A DNA stretch of 64,000 nt from Campylorhamphus procurvoides (GCA_013396655.1 WBMV01000127.1:125889-189888), one strand, 5' to 3'. Positions 24,086 through 36,432 are shown, counted from the stretch's first letter. The notes: generated from the letters alone by a model not told the origin. Numbers and translations are program-made.

Positions 24086-27077
24086 TTGCAAGTTTAACAC
24101 AATGCCTTTTTGCTCAGGTATATTGCTTGGGAACAGTGAAAAGCAATATATAACTGCCATAGAATCTCCCCCTTGTTTGTTTTCCCCTCTGTTACATTGA
24201 TGTCTAACCCAGGGAGGTGGCTTTAGTCCTAGCCTTTGACATGACACTCCTTGAGCATAAAAGAGCATCAGCAAATAATGTTCACAGCTGGATCCACTCA
24301 CTTCTTACTGCTTTTTTATGCCCTCTGGCTCGAGCAGTGTATTGCTGAGAGCTGGGACTTACTGCCCTCCAGACTAGTCAGGTTAAAGAGTTACCAGGCC
24401 TAGTCCAAAGCTGACAGGAGAGCTTTTCTCACAGGGCTGTTCTGCTGGCACATCCTTCTTTATACATCCACACTCAAAGAGATTTCATTTTGTCATTATA
24501 TATTACATCATACACTGCAGCAGCCAAACAAATCACCAATGGATGTGTCTAAAATCACCAATATTTATGTATAGAAATTCTGGGGAAAATTTCCAGCATT
24601 TCTGTGATTTGGTCAATTTCTGTGTCTTTTTGACTTCTGCTATCTGACATTTTCACAAAGGAAGGATTAAAAGATGGGAGAAAGTAACTTTTTACAAGAG
24701 AAATAAAGTCTTTTGAACTAATTTAATGACTGGTTGTGCCTTTCAAAGTCCTGTGTTTCATTTCAGACTGTTTTGTTTTGACATTTCATTGACTGATCTG
24801 CTTTTCCTGTTGGTCAGATCCTGTCTTCTATTCAGTATGTTACTGGGTGATTCATATACTAATTTTATGGTCTATATGAACCTGATCTATCCTCAACATA
24901 TATCAGTAGATTTGTCTTCAGTATGAGTTTAATTTTCTTTGATATAGAGAAAAAAATATACATATTTCTGTTAATCATAGAGGCAAGACCAAGACCACTT
25001 TGCTTGGAAATATCACCTAAAGGACTTGTTTTGAATTAAGTTGGCCTGCCTTGTTAATTATTGAAAATAGCACGACAACTAAAAGGGTGCAAATTCAAAA
25101 AATAAATGCAAATAGTTTTTGGGGGTCTCTTTAATGGTTATTTTTTCCTGTGAATGCTCCTGAGACATGCAAGGAAGTTTTTCTATCTACCAAAAGTTTA
25201 GTTACACTTAAAAAAAAAAAAGAAAAAAAGAGTTTGTGTATGTTCATGTCTCTACAGTTTATCTAATCTGTAGCTGTTCTTTTTCATGCTGGTAAAAGCA
25301 TCTAATTAAGATCTAAATAGAGAGGGTAAATCTCGTTTCCCTGCAGTTCTTTATTTTTTGATGATTGTGTTTTTTTGGGGGGTGGGAGGAAAATAATGTA
25401 TCTTTCCAAACTCACATGTGTTCTGTTTCCCAGTGATCAGAGTGCCCATCCTAAAGGATTAAAAGTACAGTTTCCAGAATAACCCTGCAAATAATTTCCT
25501 TTCCTTTTGCCCTTGAAAGAAAAAAGAAAAACAACAAACAAACCCCTAAAAACTTCATCACAGACCTGTAGTTCTACCTGATAGGAAAGGTTGTCCCCCC
25601 CTTGTCCAGCTCTCTTAGTAATCAAGTGCACTTTTTATTTGCAGCTTCTCCTAGGAAAAAATCATGATAATGCTTAATCTTGAGAGTAGACAAATGCTGG
25701 TGATTGATTTTTTATGCATCGCTACATACTGTGAATGAAACGCCTTGAAATGGCTTAATTTTCAGAAAGAGCTGAGCACCCACTGTTTGGGATGCAGGGG
25801 CACCTTTTAAGATCTAAGAGTGGGCTAAAAAATAAACTTATTTGTAGGGATCTTGAATGGACAAAATTTATACTGAGAAAGAATTAACACAGTGGTAAGC
25901 AGATCTTGATTTTGATGTGGCAGCGTGAGAGGTGATGTAAAATACTTCTGTGATTTCTTACCAGGGAAGCAATAGCATTTTCTGGGGGCTGATGGGGCTT
26001 CTTAATAGCCAAAAGTGACTCTAATTCCAATATACTCTTTTGGAAGAGGGAAATGTTAAGCAAGAATCCTCTTGGAAGCTGAATATTCCACGTGCCTGCA
26101 CTAGTGGACTTACAGGAAATGTGGATGTAAATGTTAATTGAGATGAGCAAAAGCAATCAGAGTTGGCTTCTTTAGCAGAGACATGTAATGGGAATTCTCC
26201 TGATCTCTGGACAATACTAAAGTATATAAGGTTTTATGGCTGTTTTATGGCAGAGCTAAGTGCCCTCAGGAGAGCTCACCAGTCAGGCTGGGGTCACCCC
26301 TCTTTGTAGCCATGGAGGAGCCCCCTGAAAAGGCTGAACTGGGGCTGTTGTTTCAGCAGGAAAGGAAGAGGGTGAGAAGAGTTTCAGTGTAACTGCACAT
26401 ATATTGCTAATATATAAAAAATGATGATCTAAAGCTGTTGATAATGGAAAGCAGCCCTAGATGTGGTATTAATGCTCTGTGCTTGGACACACTGTAAGGG
26501 TTACCTCTTGAACACTACAGAATTGATTAAATACTACTTAGACTGCTAAGAATTAATGTTTAATCTTATTCTGCTTTACCAAAACACCTTGTTTGCATAT
26601 AAATCACGTATTATGCTCACGCTGGTTTGGTGTGTTCTGTTTGTTTTGCATTGGACTGTGTCCATTAGGGGACCATTGTACAAGCATGGAATCACATGAG
26701 TGATGTGTGGACGTAGAAAATGACTACTTGTTTTTATATTGGCTTCAATCAACTTGATTATAGTGGAAGTAACTTGTTTCTGTATGAAGTCAAGCAGTGT
26801 AGGAAGTGCTTATTCATTACCACTGGACTGCAAATGTAAGGCACAGTATTGAAGAGATCAAGAGGACCTTTGAATGTTGGTTAATAGCTTGTTGCAATAA
26901 TATGATACATAGAAATGCCATATATATATGTATGTGTAAAATAATATTTAATAATGTACTACACAACAACAAGTTATGTAATAATGTGAAACAAATACAG
27001 ACATTTAAATGTAAGATGTGTTTTCCCAGTACACAGAGTTATCTAGACATATAATTAAGTTACTCTCTTGAATAACT

Positions 27078-27320
27078 GAAAGAGGGTAAATTTAGATTGC
27101 AAATAAGGAAAGGAAAATCCCTACAAGGATGGTGTAGGGCACTGGGAGAGGATACCCTGAGAATCTGTGGGTGCTTCATAAGTGGAAGTGTTCAAGCTCA
27201 GTTTGGGTGGGACTGTGAGCACCCTGATCTCTTGGAAGATGTCCCTGCCTGTGGCAGGGAAATTGGAGAGATGATCTTTAGAGGTCTCTTCCAACCCTAA
27301 CCATTACATAGCTCTGTAAT
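27078..27320 (+). mobile_element. CR1 LINE 3' end
   Basis: This matches the 3' UTR and terminus of CR1 in forward orientation. It begins at GAGGGTAAATTTAGATTG and runs through GTGTTCAAGCTCAG, GATGTCCCTGCCTGTGGCAG, GATGATCTTTAGAGGTC and TTCCAACCCTAACCATT. It ends in a degraded version of the short terminal repeat (ACATAGCTCTGTAAT at 27306-27320). The copy is 5'-truncated, as CR1 normally is, and carries no coding sequence. The open frame 27097-27300 is CR1 3' UTR, not a gene. Divergence from the family looks moderate to high. Confidence 0.87.
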
Positions 27321-28085
27321 TTCAGGAGGGGAAAAAAAACCCCTTTGAAATGCAATCTTCAAACATTTTGACTTTGTAATGCTAAAGTATATGTTACAAA
27401 TAACTGGTTATCATAAAGTCAGCATTCTATAGAGTAGATTCTTATTATAAATTTTTTTCTCTCAAAACTACTCTTAAATTTGATGTTGCTAATACCAAAT
27501 TTAATGCTGTGCCATTCAGTTGCTCACATTACCTATGGGTGTTGATTTACCTGTGGGTGTTGGGGATTTCTGCTTTGAGTGTTTCCCTACTTTTATTTTT
27601 TCCTGCAGGGATAGATAAGGACTAAACCAGCAGAGCTTTACTATGCAAGATCTATATATTAAACAACCCAAGAGTTATATTTTAACATACAGGTAAGAGT
27701 TTTTTAGATATTATATTTTTTTTCTGGGAACAGATACAGAGCCCCACAGCGTGTGTGGCTCAGAAGGTCAGCTCTCATGATCAAAGTAATTTCTAATATG
27801 TCAGTGAGACATAATTCCTATTAGTATTGTTAAGGGAGAATTTCACACTATAATTTTATAACATGGTTTATTTACTGTTCTCCTCTCTCTCCTGCAATGA
27901 ATAGATTATTTTTTATTATTCTAAAGCAAGGTGTTTGACAAAGGATAGCACTTCTGCACATTTTTATTTTAGGGATTCCGATACAAGATCCTTATCTAAT
28001 TAATTTCTTACTCTGTGATTGGATACTTTTTCTTTTCAGTCATTAGTGTTCTGCTGCCTAAATAAACATTGTTCAGAATTTTCAT

Positions 28086-28130
28086 ATTCCTCCATATTAT
28101 AATATTCCTCCATATTATAATATTCCTCCA
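28086..28130. repeat. 18-bp tandem repeat, 2.5 copies
   Basis: ATTCCTCCATATTATAAT occurs twice without change and is followed by a third, nine-base partial copy. The perfect identity suggests recent slippage. Confidence 0.93.
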
Positions 28131-28642
28131 AGATGTTGCTTTCCATCCCCATTTATGTGGCAGGTGTTATTTGGGGGGCTGAGGTGCAAATATTCACAAT
28201 TGTGTCCAGTTTTTAGAGCTTTTAAGTACTTAACAAGTTCGTGGAGTGTTTTGGTTCTGGAACAATTTAACAATCACTCTCACTGATGGTGGTTGCTCAG
28301 AGTTGCTGTTGGCTTTGTCAGCATCAATCAAGGTTGGATTTTTATTGCCTCTGTGTGTCCTGGGTCTCAGAAGCATTGAAATGTCTTCTTCCAGGCTCTC
28401 AGTTCAAACTCAGACAGAAGGCACTCCTCTGTCCCTCTTCTGTTGTATTCTTGTAGCTCCAGGCTTGGACATCAGTGCTCTGATAACCTGCCCTGTCCTG
28501 ATATTTACCCACTTCCTTCCAAGGGGTAATTGATCCGTAGCTGTCTAATTTGCAGATTTAATTGGGTCATACTACGTTTGTCTTCATTCCTTTTATGTAC
28601 ATTCTAGTTCCTAAGCATGAGGTTCCTCCAGGATGCTCTTTT

Positions 28643-28680
28643 GAGTGTGTAATGGCTGAATGAGTGTGTTTAATGGCTGT
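28643..28680. repeat. 19-bp imperfect duplication
   Basis: GAGTGTGTAATGGCTGAAT is followed directly by GAGTGTGTTTAATGGCTGT. It is a short slippage product. Confidence 0.8.
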
Positions 28681-29585
28681 GCTTAAGGGCTTGAACTCTC
28701 TTGCAGTTAAAGGACAATAAATAAGGCTCTAATACTATTGAACACTTAGAGATTGCTTTAACTGTACCACTGATTTTGTGGGAATAACACAATCATGTTC
28801 ATAATATGATTTAAAAATTACATCTTCATCTCTTGTCTACATTCACTATTTTATTTCCCCCCCTTGTAAAATTACTTGCTACCAGTTCTGTTTGAGGCCA
28901 CTCTGTTGACAGAATTGCACAGGACTAAAATTATCCTGTGTTTTTCACTATGGAATTGTCAACCATCAGTGTCCCTGTTTTGGAGATTTAGATGAAGCAC
29001 CCAAGCAACGTGCTGCCACATCTCAGTGATGTGTATCTTATGCTAAGCAAGGTTAATTCAATTTTATCTTAATTGGGGTGGAGGGGGTGTTTAGTGCTGC
29101 TATTACTATCTATACCATGTATTACAAACTATCCTACAAAGGAGTGAAAATGAGAAGGATTTCTAAATTTGATTTCTACTGTATGCTCAGCACCAAATGA
29201 CTTCACACTTAAGCCATCCTGCAGGATGCATACTTGAAAATTCTCATTATTTACAAGGAAGCAAAGAACTTTCAGCTTTTCATGGTAACTTGAGTGTGTT
29301 ATGTCTGCTAGGTCAACTTTTCACTGCCTTTGTGGTTTTTCAAGACCTCCACAGCAGCTTGAATCAAACCCTCTCCTTGCTCCCTCTGTTCATGTTCCTT
29401 GCTCTAGGGGAAGGGTATAAATGATTTGGCAACCAGATCATTCTCCTGGGAATTAAATCTAGGAGGCTGTTACAGAGTTAAACTTTATGTCATTAGCAAT
29501 TCCTTTTTACTTTAGTTGTTGATTCCTTTCATTGTTCTTAAACACCTGTTTAGGAGGTAATGGGAGAAACAATCAGTTCTGACCT

Positions 29586-29660
29586 CCTTGAAATACCAAA
29601 CAAATAGAAAATCCAACCCAAAATGAAAAAGCCCCCCAAACCAAGCCCCCAGGTGGTTTT
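29586..29660. repeat. A/C-rich low-complexity tract
   Basis: ACCAAACAAAT, CCAACCCAAAATG and AGCCCCCCAAACC words are strung together. It is the complement in style of the T/G-rich tracts elsewhere in the window. Confidence 0.6.
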
Positions 29661-30138
29661 TGAAACCACTGCTCCAACACTCTACTCCTTGAAAAATCCA
29701 GCAGTTCTACCAATGAGATGGACTGAATCCTCCTTTTTAAAGATTTTTAGGTATTTCTAACCATAAAACATGTTGTTTCCCTCTCCAAATGATTTTCTTG
29801 TTACTCACTAGCATTAACACTGTATTAAATATAACCTTAATTAATCTGAGTAGATTGTTGGTTCAGAAAGAGGACACATTGCCAGAACTTTCATGGCAAT
29901 TACATTTCTTTACATCACAGATGTTTCAAGAATCTGCACAGGTTTTTATCTCATCTGCTAATGGACTGTACAAAGATTACCTTAGAATTCTGTAAGTCTT
30001 TCCTGGCATCCCCAGTTTCTAACCTGTAATCAGAAGAATTTAGTCTTCATCTGGTAGAGCAGGAATGTCTCTCTGGACTCCTTGAATCATAAAATGGTGC
30101 TTTTTCTCTAACTCTTTTTCTTTTTGGTTTTACTTCAG

Positions 30139-30259
30139 TTTCCACACTGACAATATTACAACAGTGTCTTTAACAAAGGAAAACAAAACCCTGGTTATCT
30201 TCCTTTTCACTCTTGTCTGGCTCTTGCTTTTTAATGTGGAAACTGATTTAAAAAACCAG
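30139..30259 (+). CDS. Candidate internal exon, unassigned (40 codons)
   Basis: This open 121-bp segment has good splice signals. Upstream is a branch-point-like CTCTAAC (30106-30112), then a pyrimidine-rich tract and TTTTACTTCAG ending at 30138. Downstream is the donor CAG|GTAATT (GT at 30260). Reading from 30140 gives 40 codons with no stop, ending exactly at the donor. The peptide has two N-glycosylation sequons (NIT, NKT) followed by a hydrophobic run KTLVIFLFTLVWLLLF long enough to span a membrane. I do not recognise a family. Caution: T-rich DNA translates to F, L and V by default, the open frame extends upstream to about 30086, and no partner exon was found. It may be a cryptic or non-coding exon, or chance. 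Confidence 0.2.
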
Positions 30260-31257
30260 GTAATTAAGAAACACACTTATAAGTATTATTTTCTTTAGTA
30301 TTTTAATCTTTCAAACAATTTAGTCCTTGAAACCTGATCTTTTGCTCAGTTTTCAGGGCAATTTCCCTGCTTGGATTGTGTGATGTCCAAGCCAGATTGG
30401 ATGTACACAGACCCTTGGAACCAAAGGGAAATAACTCGCCTGCTAAATGTACTCACATGGTTGTTTTTCACAGGAAATTGTGTGTGCAAATACCTTGATT
30501 AAATTCAGGTTTCTCATGCAAAGTTTGGAAAATCTGTTGCTCCTAGAAAGTAAATTTACATTTAAATGCACTCGTGCTACAAGTTAAATTCCAATTTAGC
30601 CCTGTCAACAAAAACTAAGCTTAGATATACAAAGGAGCAGTCTGATAGATTTACAGTCAGGTATGATGTATATGACTTTGAATGTGCTGGTAGTTAATGC
30701 CTTTGGAATAGGCAGATAGTTTTAGGCTACACACTGAAGCCTTAGGAACCTGAAGGATGTTATTTAAAAGTTACTAAACTGAGTTTCCCAAGTCTGAGAT
30801 GGAAAAGCTGCCTTTGATCAGTGAGTAGATCATTTTATAGGAGAAATAAAGGAGACATACAATATGTAATAAAAAAAAGATCAGAAGTACTTACAACAGT
30901 ATCTCTAAAAAGCAAGTTACTAAATTCAAAAGTGTTAGAAATTGTTTCAAAAAAGTAATTCTGATTTTAATTTGGGTGTTAACTGGCTTCATCACCTTTT
31001 GCTGAATCAGGTTGCTTGAACCTGAGCAACCTCAATACACCAAAATCAGGTACAAAATTCAATTTATTTCTAATAATGTTTGGTCGAGTATCTCTTTCCT
31101 AATGCCTCAAGCACCACTTTTTGAGAGGTAATCTGCCAGGTTCTGTCCCTTCCATGATGAGAAGTAACAAAGAAGAGATGCCACTGGGATAATTTATTCC
31201 TAATTAATAGAAATAATTATTCAAAGGTAACCATCTATGCTCAGCTCTATCTTTAGC
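30260..31257. other. Gene-free unique sequence
   Basis: No gene, RNA gene or repeat is recognised downstream of the candidate exon before the LTR stub. Confidence 0.55.
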
Positions 31258-31365
31258 TGTGCTGGTTTGGGCTGGGGTAGAGCTAATTTTCTTCCCAGGA
31301 GCTGGTATGGGGCTGTGGTTTGGATTTGTGCTGATAATAGAGATGTTTTCCTTATTGCTGAGCTG
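31258..31365 (+). mobile_element. LTR 5' stub, same family as the 14.4-kb LTR
   Basis: It starts TGTGCTGGTTTGGGCTGG and continues with AGCTAATTTTCTTCC, AGCTGGTATGGGGCTG and GGATTTGTGCTGA, then breaks off after TATTGCTGAG (31354-31363). The opening TAATTTTCTTCC-AG pattern is shared with the minus-strand end at about 14900. Only the first hundred bases or so of the LTR remain, the rest being deleted or lost to divergence. No duplication of the target site can be checked because the 3' end is missing. Confidence 0.72.
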
Positions 31366-32189
31366 CCTTCTCTCATGTGGCACTTGGATCACTTTGTTAT
31401 ATTCTAAATAACTGGTTTCTGATAATTGTACTTCTGATTTTCTATCAAGGCTGAAATACCTACTGAAGACAAGATTTATTCAGACTAGTTGAATCTATTC
31501 ACAATTGGAGGGATTTACACAGCCCTGCCCCAACCAGTTCCCCAATAAGAACCCAAAATTTCTACTAAGACTGGGGTTAATGAGAGTTGGTTCAGCCTCA
31601 GATATTGATCTCTTTTTAAGAAATAGAACAGGCATGATAAAAGCAATGTAAACTCTTGCACTTGTAGCATGTTGGGATCATCTTCATGGTCACTGCTTCC
31701 AGGGGGAGGAATTTACTCTCTTGGGAAAGCTGATCTGTGTCCAGACTTTTCCAGGTTGGAAGCAAAAGTAGAGCTGTGATAATGTTTGTTAGAGTTTTTT
31801 TTTTTTTTTAAAATAAGTTAAAAAAGAGATTTTAACAGAGGTCACTGAGTTACTTTACATGGGTACCAGATCATTAGCATGTGGTGATAACTATTAGTCA
31901 GTAGTAACTGGAGCTGAATCCAAGTGTGTTACAGTCCATGTGAAATACTCCTTTTCCTCTTCTAAAAGGTCAGGCAGGCAAGTGATAATGTCTTTCTTAG
32001 CTCTCTGTGATTTTGTTGTCAACCAGAAGGAATTTCTCTTGGAAAACATGAAAGGCAAGGAATACATTCTGCCTCTTTTTTTTATTAAGAGTGTAAAGAC
32101 TGGGACATAGTTACACAAGGGAACACCAATTTATTATTTTTTTTTTCCCCTCAGGTGTTTGATTTATTTGAGGTACTACATTTTTTCCT
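31366..32189. other. Gene-free unique sequence
   Basis: No gene is recognised. A T15 run lies at 31795-31809. Confidence 0.55.
31795..31809. repeat. T15 homopolymer
   Basis: Fifteen consecutive T's followed by AAAATAAG. A simple repeat. Confidence 0.88.
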
Positions 32190-32690
32190 GTATTTGCATT
32201 AGTGGCAGGTTTTCTGTTCTGCTTTGCAAACTTCCCTGATAGCTGATTTTGAAACAAGCCACTGCACATTTCCATGAGAGACAAGTAGCAGCTTGTGTGT
32301 GGCTCTCCCATTTACTTCAGGCAGATCAAAACCATTAAAATGGTTGCTATGTTAATGCAAATTAGAAAATAACAGTATTCCTGTCCTTTAAAGTAAGTGT
32401 GCCAATAAAATGATTAAATACCAGACAAATAAGGCTGAGATGAGGCGATACCACTTGATGAATGAGAAAATTAGGCAGCTGCAAATAATATTTGAGGTTT
32501 TCTAATGTGGTTTATATGCAAATTAGTAACACATTTACAGATTGGAAGCGCAGTCATTACATGGACAGAGATTGTCAAGATATAATTAATACTGAATTTC
32601 GCTTTATCTTTCTCAGGCTTGTCAATAAAGCAAATGCAAAAATGTTAATGAGGTACTTTTGCCTGGTAACTCTGTTCCTGCATTTTGTAC
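32190..32690. promoter_or_regulatory. Candidate enhancer-like element with octamer motifs
   Basis: Three perfect POU-factor octamers lie within 332 bases: ATTTGCAT at 32192-32199, ATGCAAAT at 32355-32362 and ATGCAAAT at 32516-32523. The last two are part of an identical 11-mer, ATGCAAATTAG, which overlaps a TAAT homeodomain core in reverse. Further TAAT cores follow (around 32583-32590 and 32646). The stretch has no repeat signature. Octamers also occur singly elsewhere in this AT-rich window, so the cluster is suggestive only. Conservation cannot be judged from one sequence. Confidence 0.25.
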
Positions 32691-34984
32691 ACTGTGAATA
32701 TTAATTTTTCAAATTGCAAATTCACTCTTAGTGCAGGACTTGTTTGTTTTCCCCCCTTGCAAAAGTGACACAGTGCACTCTGAATAGCACAGGCTGAATA
32801 TGACAAAGAGATTAGATAAATATGCTTGGAGCATCATGAAGGAATTGTCCTCTGGGCACTGGATGGTCCTTGCAGCTCCTGAAGCCCTCAGTGATCATGG
32901 TTGGTTCATAGGCACGTTGGATGGACAGAGGTTTTCTTGCTGATGTCTGAATGCAAGCTAATGGATTGCTAGTATTGCTATATTTTCTCTTGTATATATT
33001 TTTCTCTTGTATTTGTTTTTCTTTGTACAGAAAGAAGTGAGGGGGAATCAAACAGTTGATTTATGACAGGAGGTAATGGAGGATTTGGTAATGAAAACAC
33101 GAAAAGGTTACCTTGTGATGGAGTAACTATTTAAGTATTAGGAATTTTGAGCTCAACTAAGAAAAATTAGAATTATCATTTTAGATGGCAGAGAAATATC
33201 AAGATACTGCACTTGTGGTTTGACAGCAGCAAGGAGTGACATAGGGAGACTCTAAAAAGCCAAGAAAGGAACACGTTATGACTGTCATGACCATTGTGGT
33301 TTTGGTTATTTCATCAGAGGAGTCTCATCAGCATTTCAGATCCCAGTTCAGGGGTAGCTCAAAGGACTGGGCTGCATTTGAATTGCTCCTGGCTTGGTGT
33401 GCTGTTTCATCCCTTGGCACTGCAGCCATCCAAGAGAGGAGCCTTTGCCAGCTGGTGGTGGAGCTGGATGGGGTTTGGGTGTGTTGAGAGCTGTGGAGAA
33501 ATCAAATTATCAATGAGGGGAGAATGAGTTAAGTGAGAGGAACACACAGAAAGTCGACATATGCAAAATCACCATCACTGAGAGGGGATGTGTCTACAAG
33601 GAGGACTCTGATTACTTTGCTCACTTTTAAATAATTGGATCAGAGAGTCTGATTCCTGAAGCATCAAAAGGGGAAAAAAAGAAGAGAATCAGCGTGTGAA
33701 ATGAAAAACTTCAGAGCACTTGTAGAAATGTAGTGCTAAAAACCTTACAGGGTAGAGCAATGTTGTGTTCCTGGGTGTGGCTGCTGGCACAGCTGGCACA
33801 GCTGGCAGTGGGCACACTCTGGAGAGCAGAGCAGGGGATGCTGCCAGTCTGCTTTAGACTCTTCCTCTCCCAGTATGAGCCTGTGGCTTGAGAGACTCAG
33901 AGTTGGAAAGAGTTGCTGATGAAAGATAAAAACACGTTTTCGTATGTACATAATTATTTACAAATGAATTCTAAGAAGTGCTGTAAAAATAAAAATGTTT
34001 ATATATACCCAAGGAAATCTGAACATATTCTTCTCCTCCCTTGAATTTTCTGGGCATTATCAAACAGCTACATATTTTCTAGCCCCTTTTGATCAACTTT
34101 GCCAAAACAAAATTAATATAAAGAAATCCTTTGAACTCGAAAAGATCTGACAGAGGCTTAGTCTTTCAAATCCTGAATTTTTAATCTATTAATTCTAGCA
34201 CAAAAAGGAATCAATGAAGACTTTCCTTATAAACCCCGAAGTTTGTTTTGGTCCTTTTTTTCTTTCTGGTGTTATACCAGCAAACATTTATTTTATTTTT
34301 TTTTTAACTTGACAAATGTTTTCTAAGATAATGTTGCTTGTAACACCCTGGTGTCACTTCTGCCTCTTATATTTTTATAGGAGGAAGGGGAGATAAGAAT
34401 ATTTTATAGCAAGCAAATTTGGCCTTAGCTTAATTCTAAACTCTGAATCTGCCCCATGGCAAGTGTTTATAAGGCTGTTGTTGTGGCCTAGTCTTGGTGC
34501 CCTCCTTGGGGTTATGTTTTCTCTGTATTTTGGTGGTGTAGTGCCTTTTTTTTTCCTTTTCTTGGTAAGGCATAATTTATGTGATAAAATTACTCTTCAT
34601 TCTGAAAATTCACCTGAGCTCAGATAGTGTGGCTGTTTGGATTTAAAGCCCAAACTGCATGTATAGCCAGGTAAGTAGATGGTTTGCAACTTTAAAAATT
34701 GATGTTACCCTCTACAGTCATGGTAAAAAGGAGAATAAGGTAAGATTTTTGGTCCCAAAGTTTGATTATTTGGCTTAAGGTTTAATTTTGTGAGAAACCA
34801 TTGTGTTGAAGTTCTATTCCATACACTGAGACTGTGACCTTCAATGGGACTAAAGCCTCAAATGAGCAACTGGGGCTGTCCTTCAGCTTCCCAGAACTTG
34901 TAGAATGGCAGCTCAGGACAATTCAAGCAGAAGGAGGTTTTTGGAAGGTCTTTATTCCATCCTGCAGTTCAGCTGAGTGATCAG
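32691..34984. other. Gene-free unique sequence
   Basis: No gene or RNA gene is recognised. It contains a short 9-bp tandem array at 33783-33807 and T runs near 34254-34305. Confidence 0.55.
33783..33807. repeat. 9-bp tandem repeat, 2.8 copies
   Basis: GCTGGCACA occurs twice and then as a seven-base partial copy. On the minus strand it codes a short cysteine/glutamine-rich run that looks structured but is an artefact of the repeat. Confidence 0.85.
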
Positions 34985-35110
34985 AGCAGGCTGATCACAG
35001 CTCCATTCACTTGAAACTCTCCAAGGATGGAGACTCCCCAATGCTGCCCCAATGCCTTGTTGTCCTCAGGGGTGGCAAGTTCTGCACCCTCCTCAAACAG
35101 CAACGTGGAA
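34985..35110 (-). mobile_element. Possible worn CR1 3' UTR fragment
   Basis: CTCTCCAAGGATGGAGACTCC and the following CCCCAATGCCTTGTTGTCCTC resemble the CR1 3' UTR read in reverse. The GGAGACTCC-CAA part is also present at the matching place in the clear CR1 copy near 44044. The similarity is short and patchy, with no identifiable terminus. It could be chance. Confidence 0.33.
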
Positions 35111-35353
35111 AATCGAGGTGACATTTGTTCTGCCTCATTTGGCACCCTCATTTTAGACATACCTGAATTTTTACACACTTTCCTTAAGCTTGAGCAAAGG
35201 CTTTGGTAATTATTAAAATGCAGCCAGAGCTGCAACTTATTAAAGTAGTAACACAGAAGTGCAACTCTCATTTAGTGTTCATCAGGGCAGGAAAATAAAC
35301 ATTTTTCATGATTTGTGTTTATTCACAGCTGGAAAAATAACAGACTTTTCAGT

Positions 35354-35425
35354 TGGTTTTTTATGGGGTTTTGTTTTAGGGTTTCTGTGTGTGTTTTGTT
35401 TGGTGTTTGGTTGGTTTTCTATAAA
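35354..35425. repeat. T/G-rich low-complexity tract
   Basis: GGTTTTTTATGGGGTTTTG, then TGTGTGTGTTTTG and GGTGTTTGGTTGG. No coding or structural role is evident. Confidence 0.7.
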
Positions 35426-36389
35426 ACCCTCATTATTTCTAAAGGTGAACTGACCTCCTATTTTGGGTTTCACTTGTTCATCTTCTATTTTAAGATCAAG
35501 TTAAGGTTCTCCAACCTGCCAGAAGAAAATTCAGTGTGTTGTTCTGCTCAGTAGCACAACCCTGATATTCTGCCCTCAGCTGAGCACATTATTAGTTGGG
35601 AAAAGGATAAGATCTGTTAAAAGATGTTTTCTTATGGACAAGCCAGACCTCTGGAATTTGTAAAATGTCACCCACTGGAACTGGGTCTGGAATTCATGAA
35701 TCCTGGAGACTTTCTGACACTGTTTGCCTGAGTTGTTCTGTCAGCAAGTTCAGCTTGGGCACACATTTGTCTTGGGCTCAGCCCTGCTGTGTTTGGGAGA
35801 GTAGGAAATACTGTGATGTAACTTTGGGGTCAGTGAGTTTTAGACAGTGATGAATTTCAGCTCAGGACTCCTTGGGAGCTCTGGTTTTGTCCCTAGTAAT
35901 GCCAGGGATGGATAATTCTCCAAAACAGGTTAAACAGCCACTCAGTGAAAGAAACAAAGGATAGAGACAGCAAGCAAGTGGCTACTGATGGACCACAAGA
36001 TCAGACAGTATTTTAAAAAGAAACTTTTAAAACTTAGGCTTTTTTTGCTCCACTTCACAAATAACTGGTTCAGGCAGAGTTGGGTCAGGTAGGTAGAGAG
36101 ATATACCATGTGACAAAAGAGAAGGAGTTTCTTTTTGGTAGATACTGTGAAGGATGTGGGGGAAAATAGTTTAAGTAAAACCTGTTTATTTGAAAGAAAA
36201 GCATACAAAGTATATTTTTATAGTGCAGAAAATAAGAATGCTGCACAGCTCTGACCTAAGTATTATTACATAGGTTAGGTGAATGTGAATGCAAAGTGAA
36301 AAAGGAATGAAAGCCAATGTTGTATTACATTCCTGAGTGTGAATCCCTATCTGTGTAGGTGCTTGCTTTCTATTTACATATAACTATGA

Positions 36390-36432
36390 AATAAAAACAA
36401 AAGCAAAAACAACCCAAGCAACCAAAACCAGG
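36390..36432. repeat. A/C-rich low-complexity tract
   Basis: AAAAACAAAAGC, AAAAACAACCCAAGC and AACCAAAACC words follow one another. The type matches the tracts at 15659 and 29586. Confidence 0.6.

Larger units (their letters stand above)
21971..27077. other. Gene-free unique sequence with small repeats
   Basis: No gene or RNA gene is recognised. The minus open frame 22628-23128 (166 codons, the longest in the window) has no domain and overlaps three others. The region holds the 31-bp duplication at 22439-22500, a T18 run at 23865-23882, a T/G-rich tract at 24002-24085 and A-rich runs near 25209-25230. Confidence 0.55.
27321..30138. other. Gene-free unique sequence
   Basis: No gene or RNA gene is recognised. 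It holds two small tandem duplications (28086-28130 and 28643-28680) and an A/C-rich tract at 29586-29660. Confidence 0.55.
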
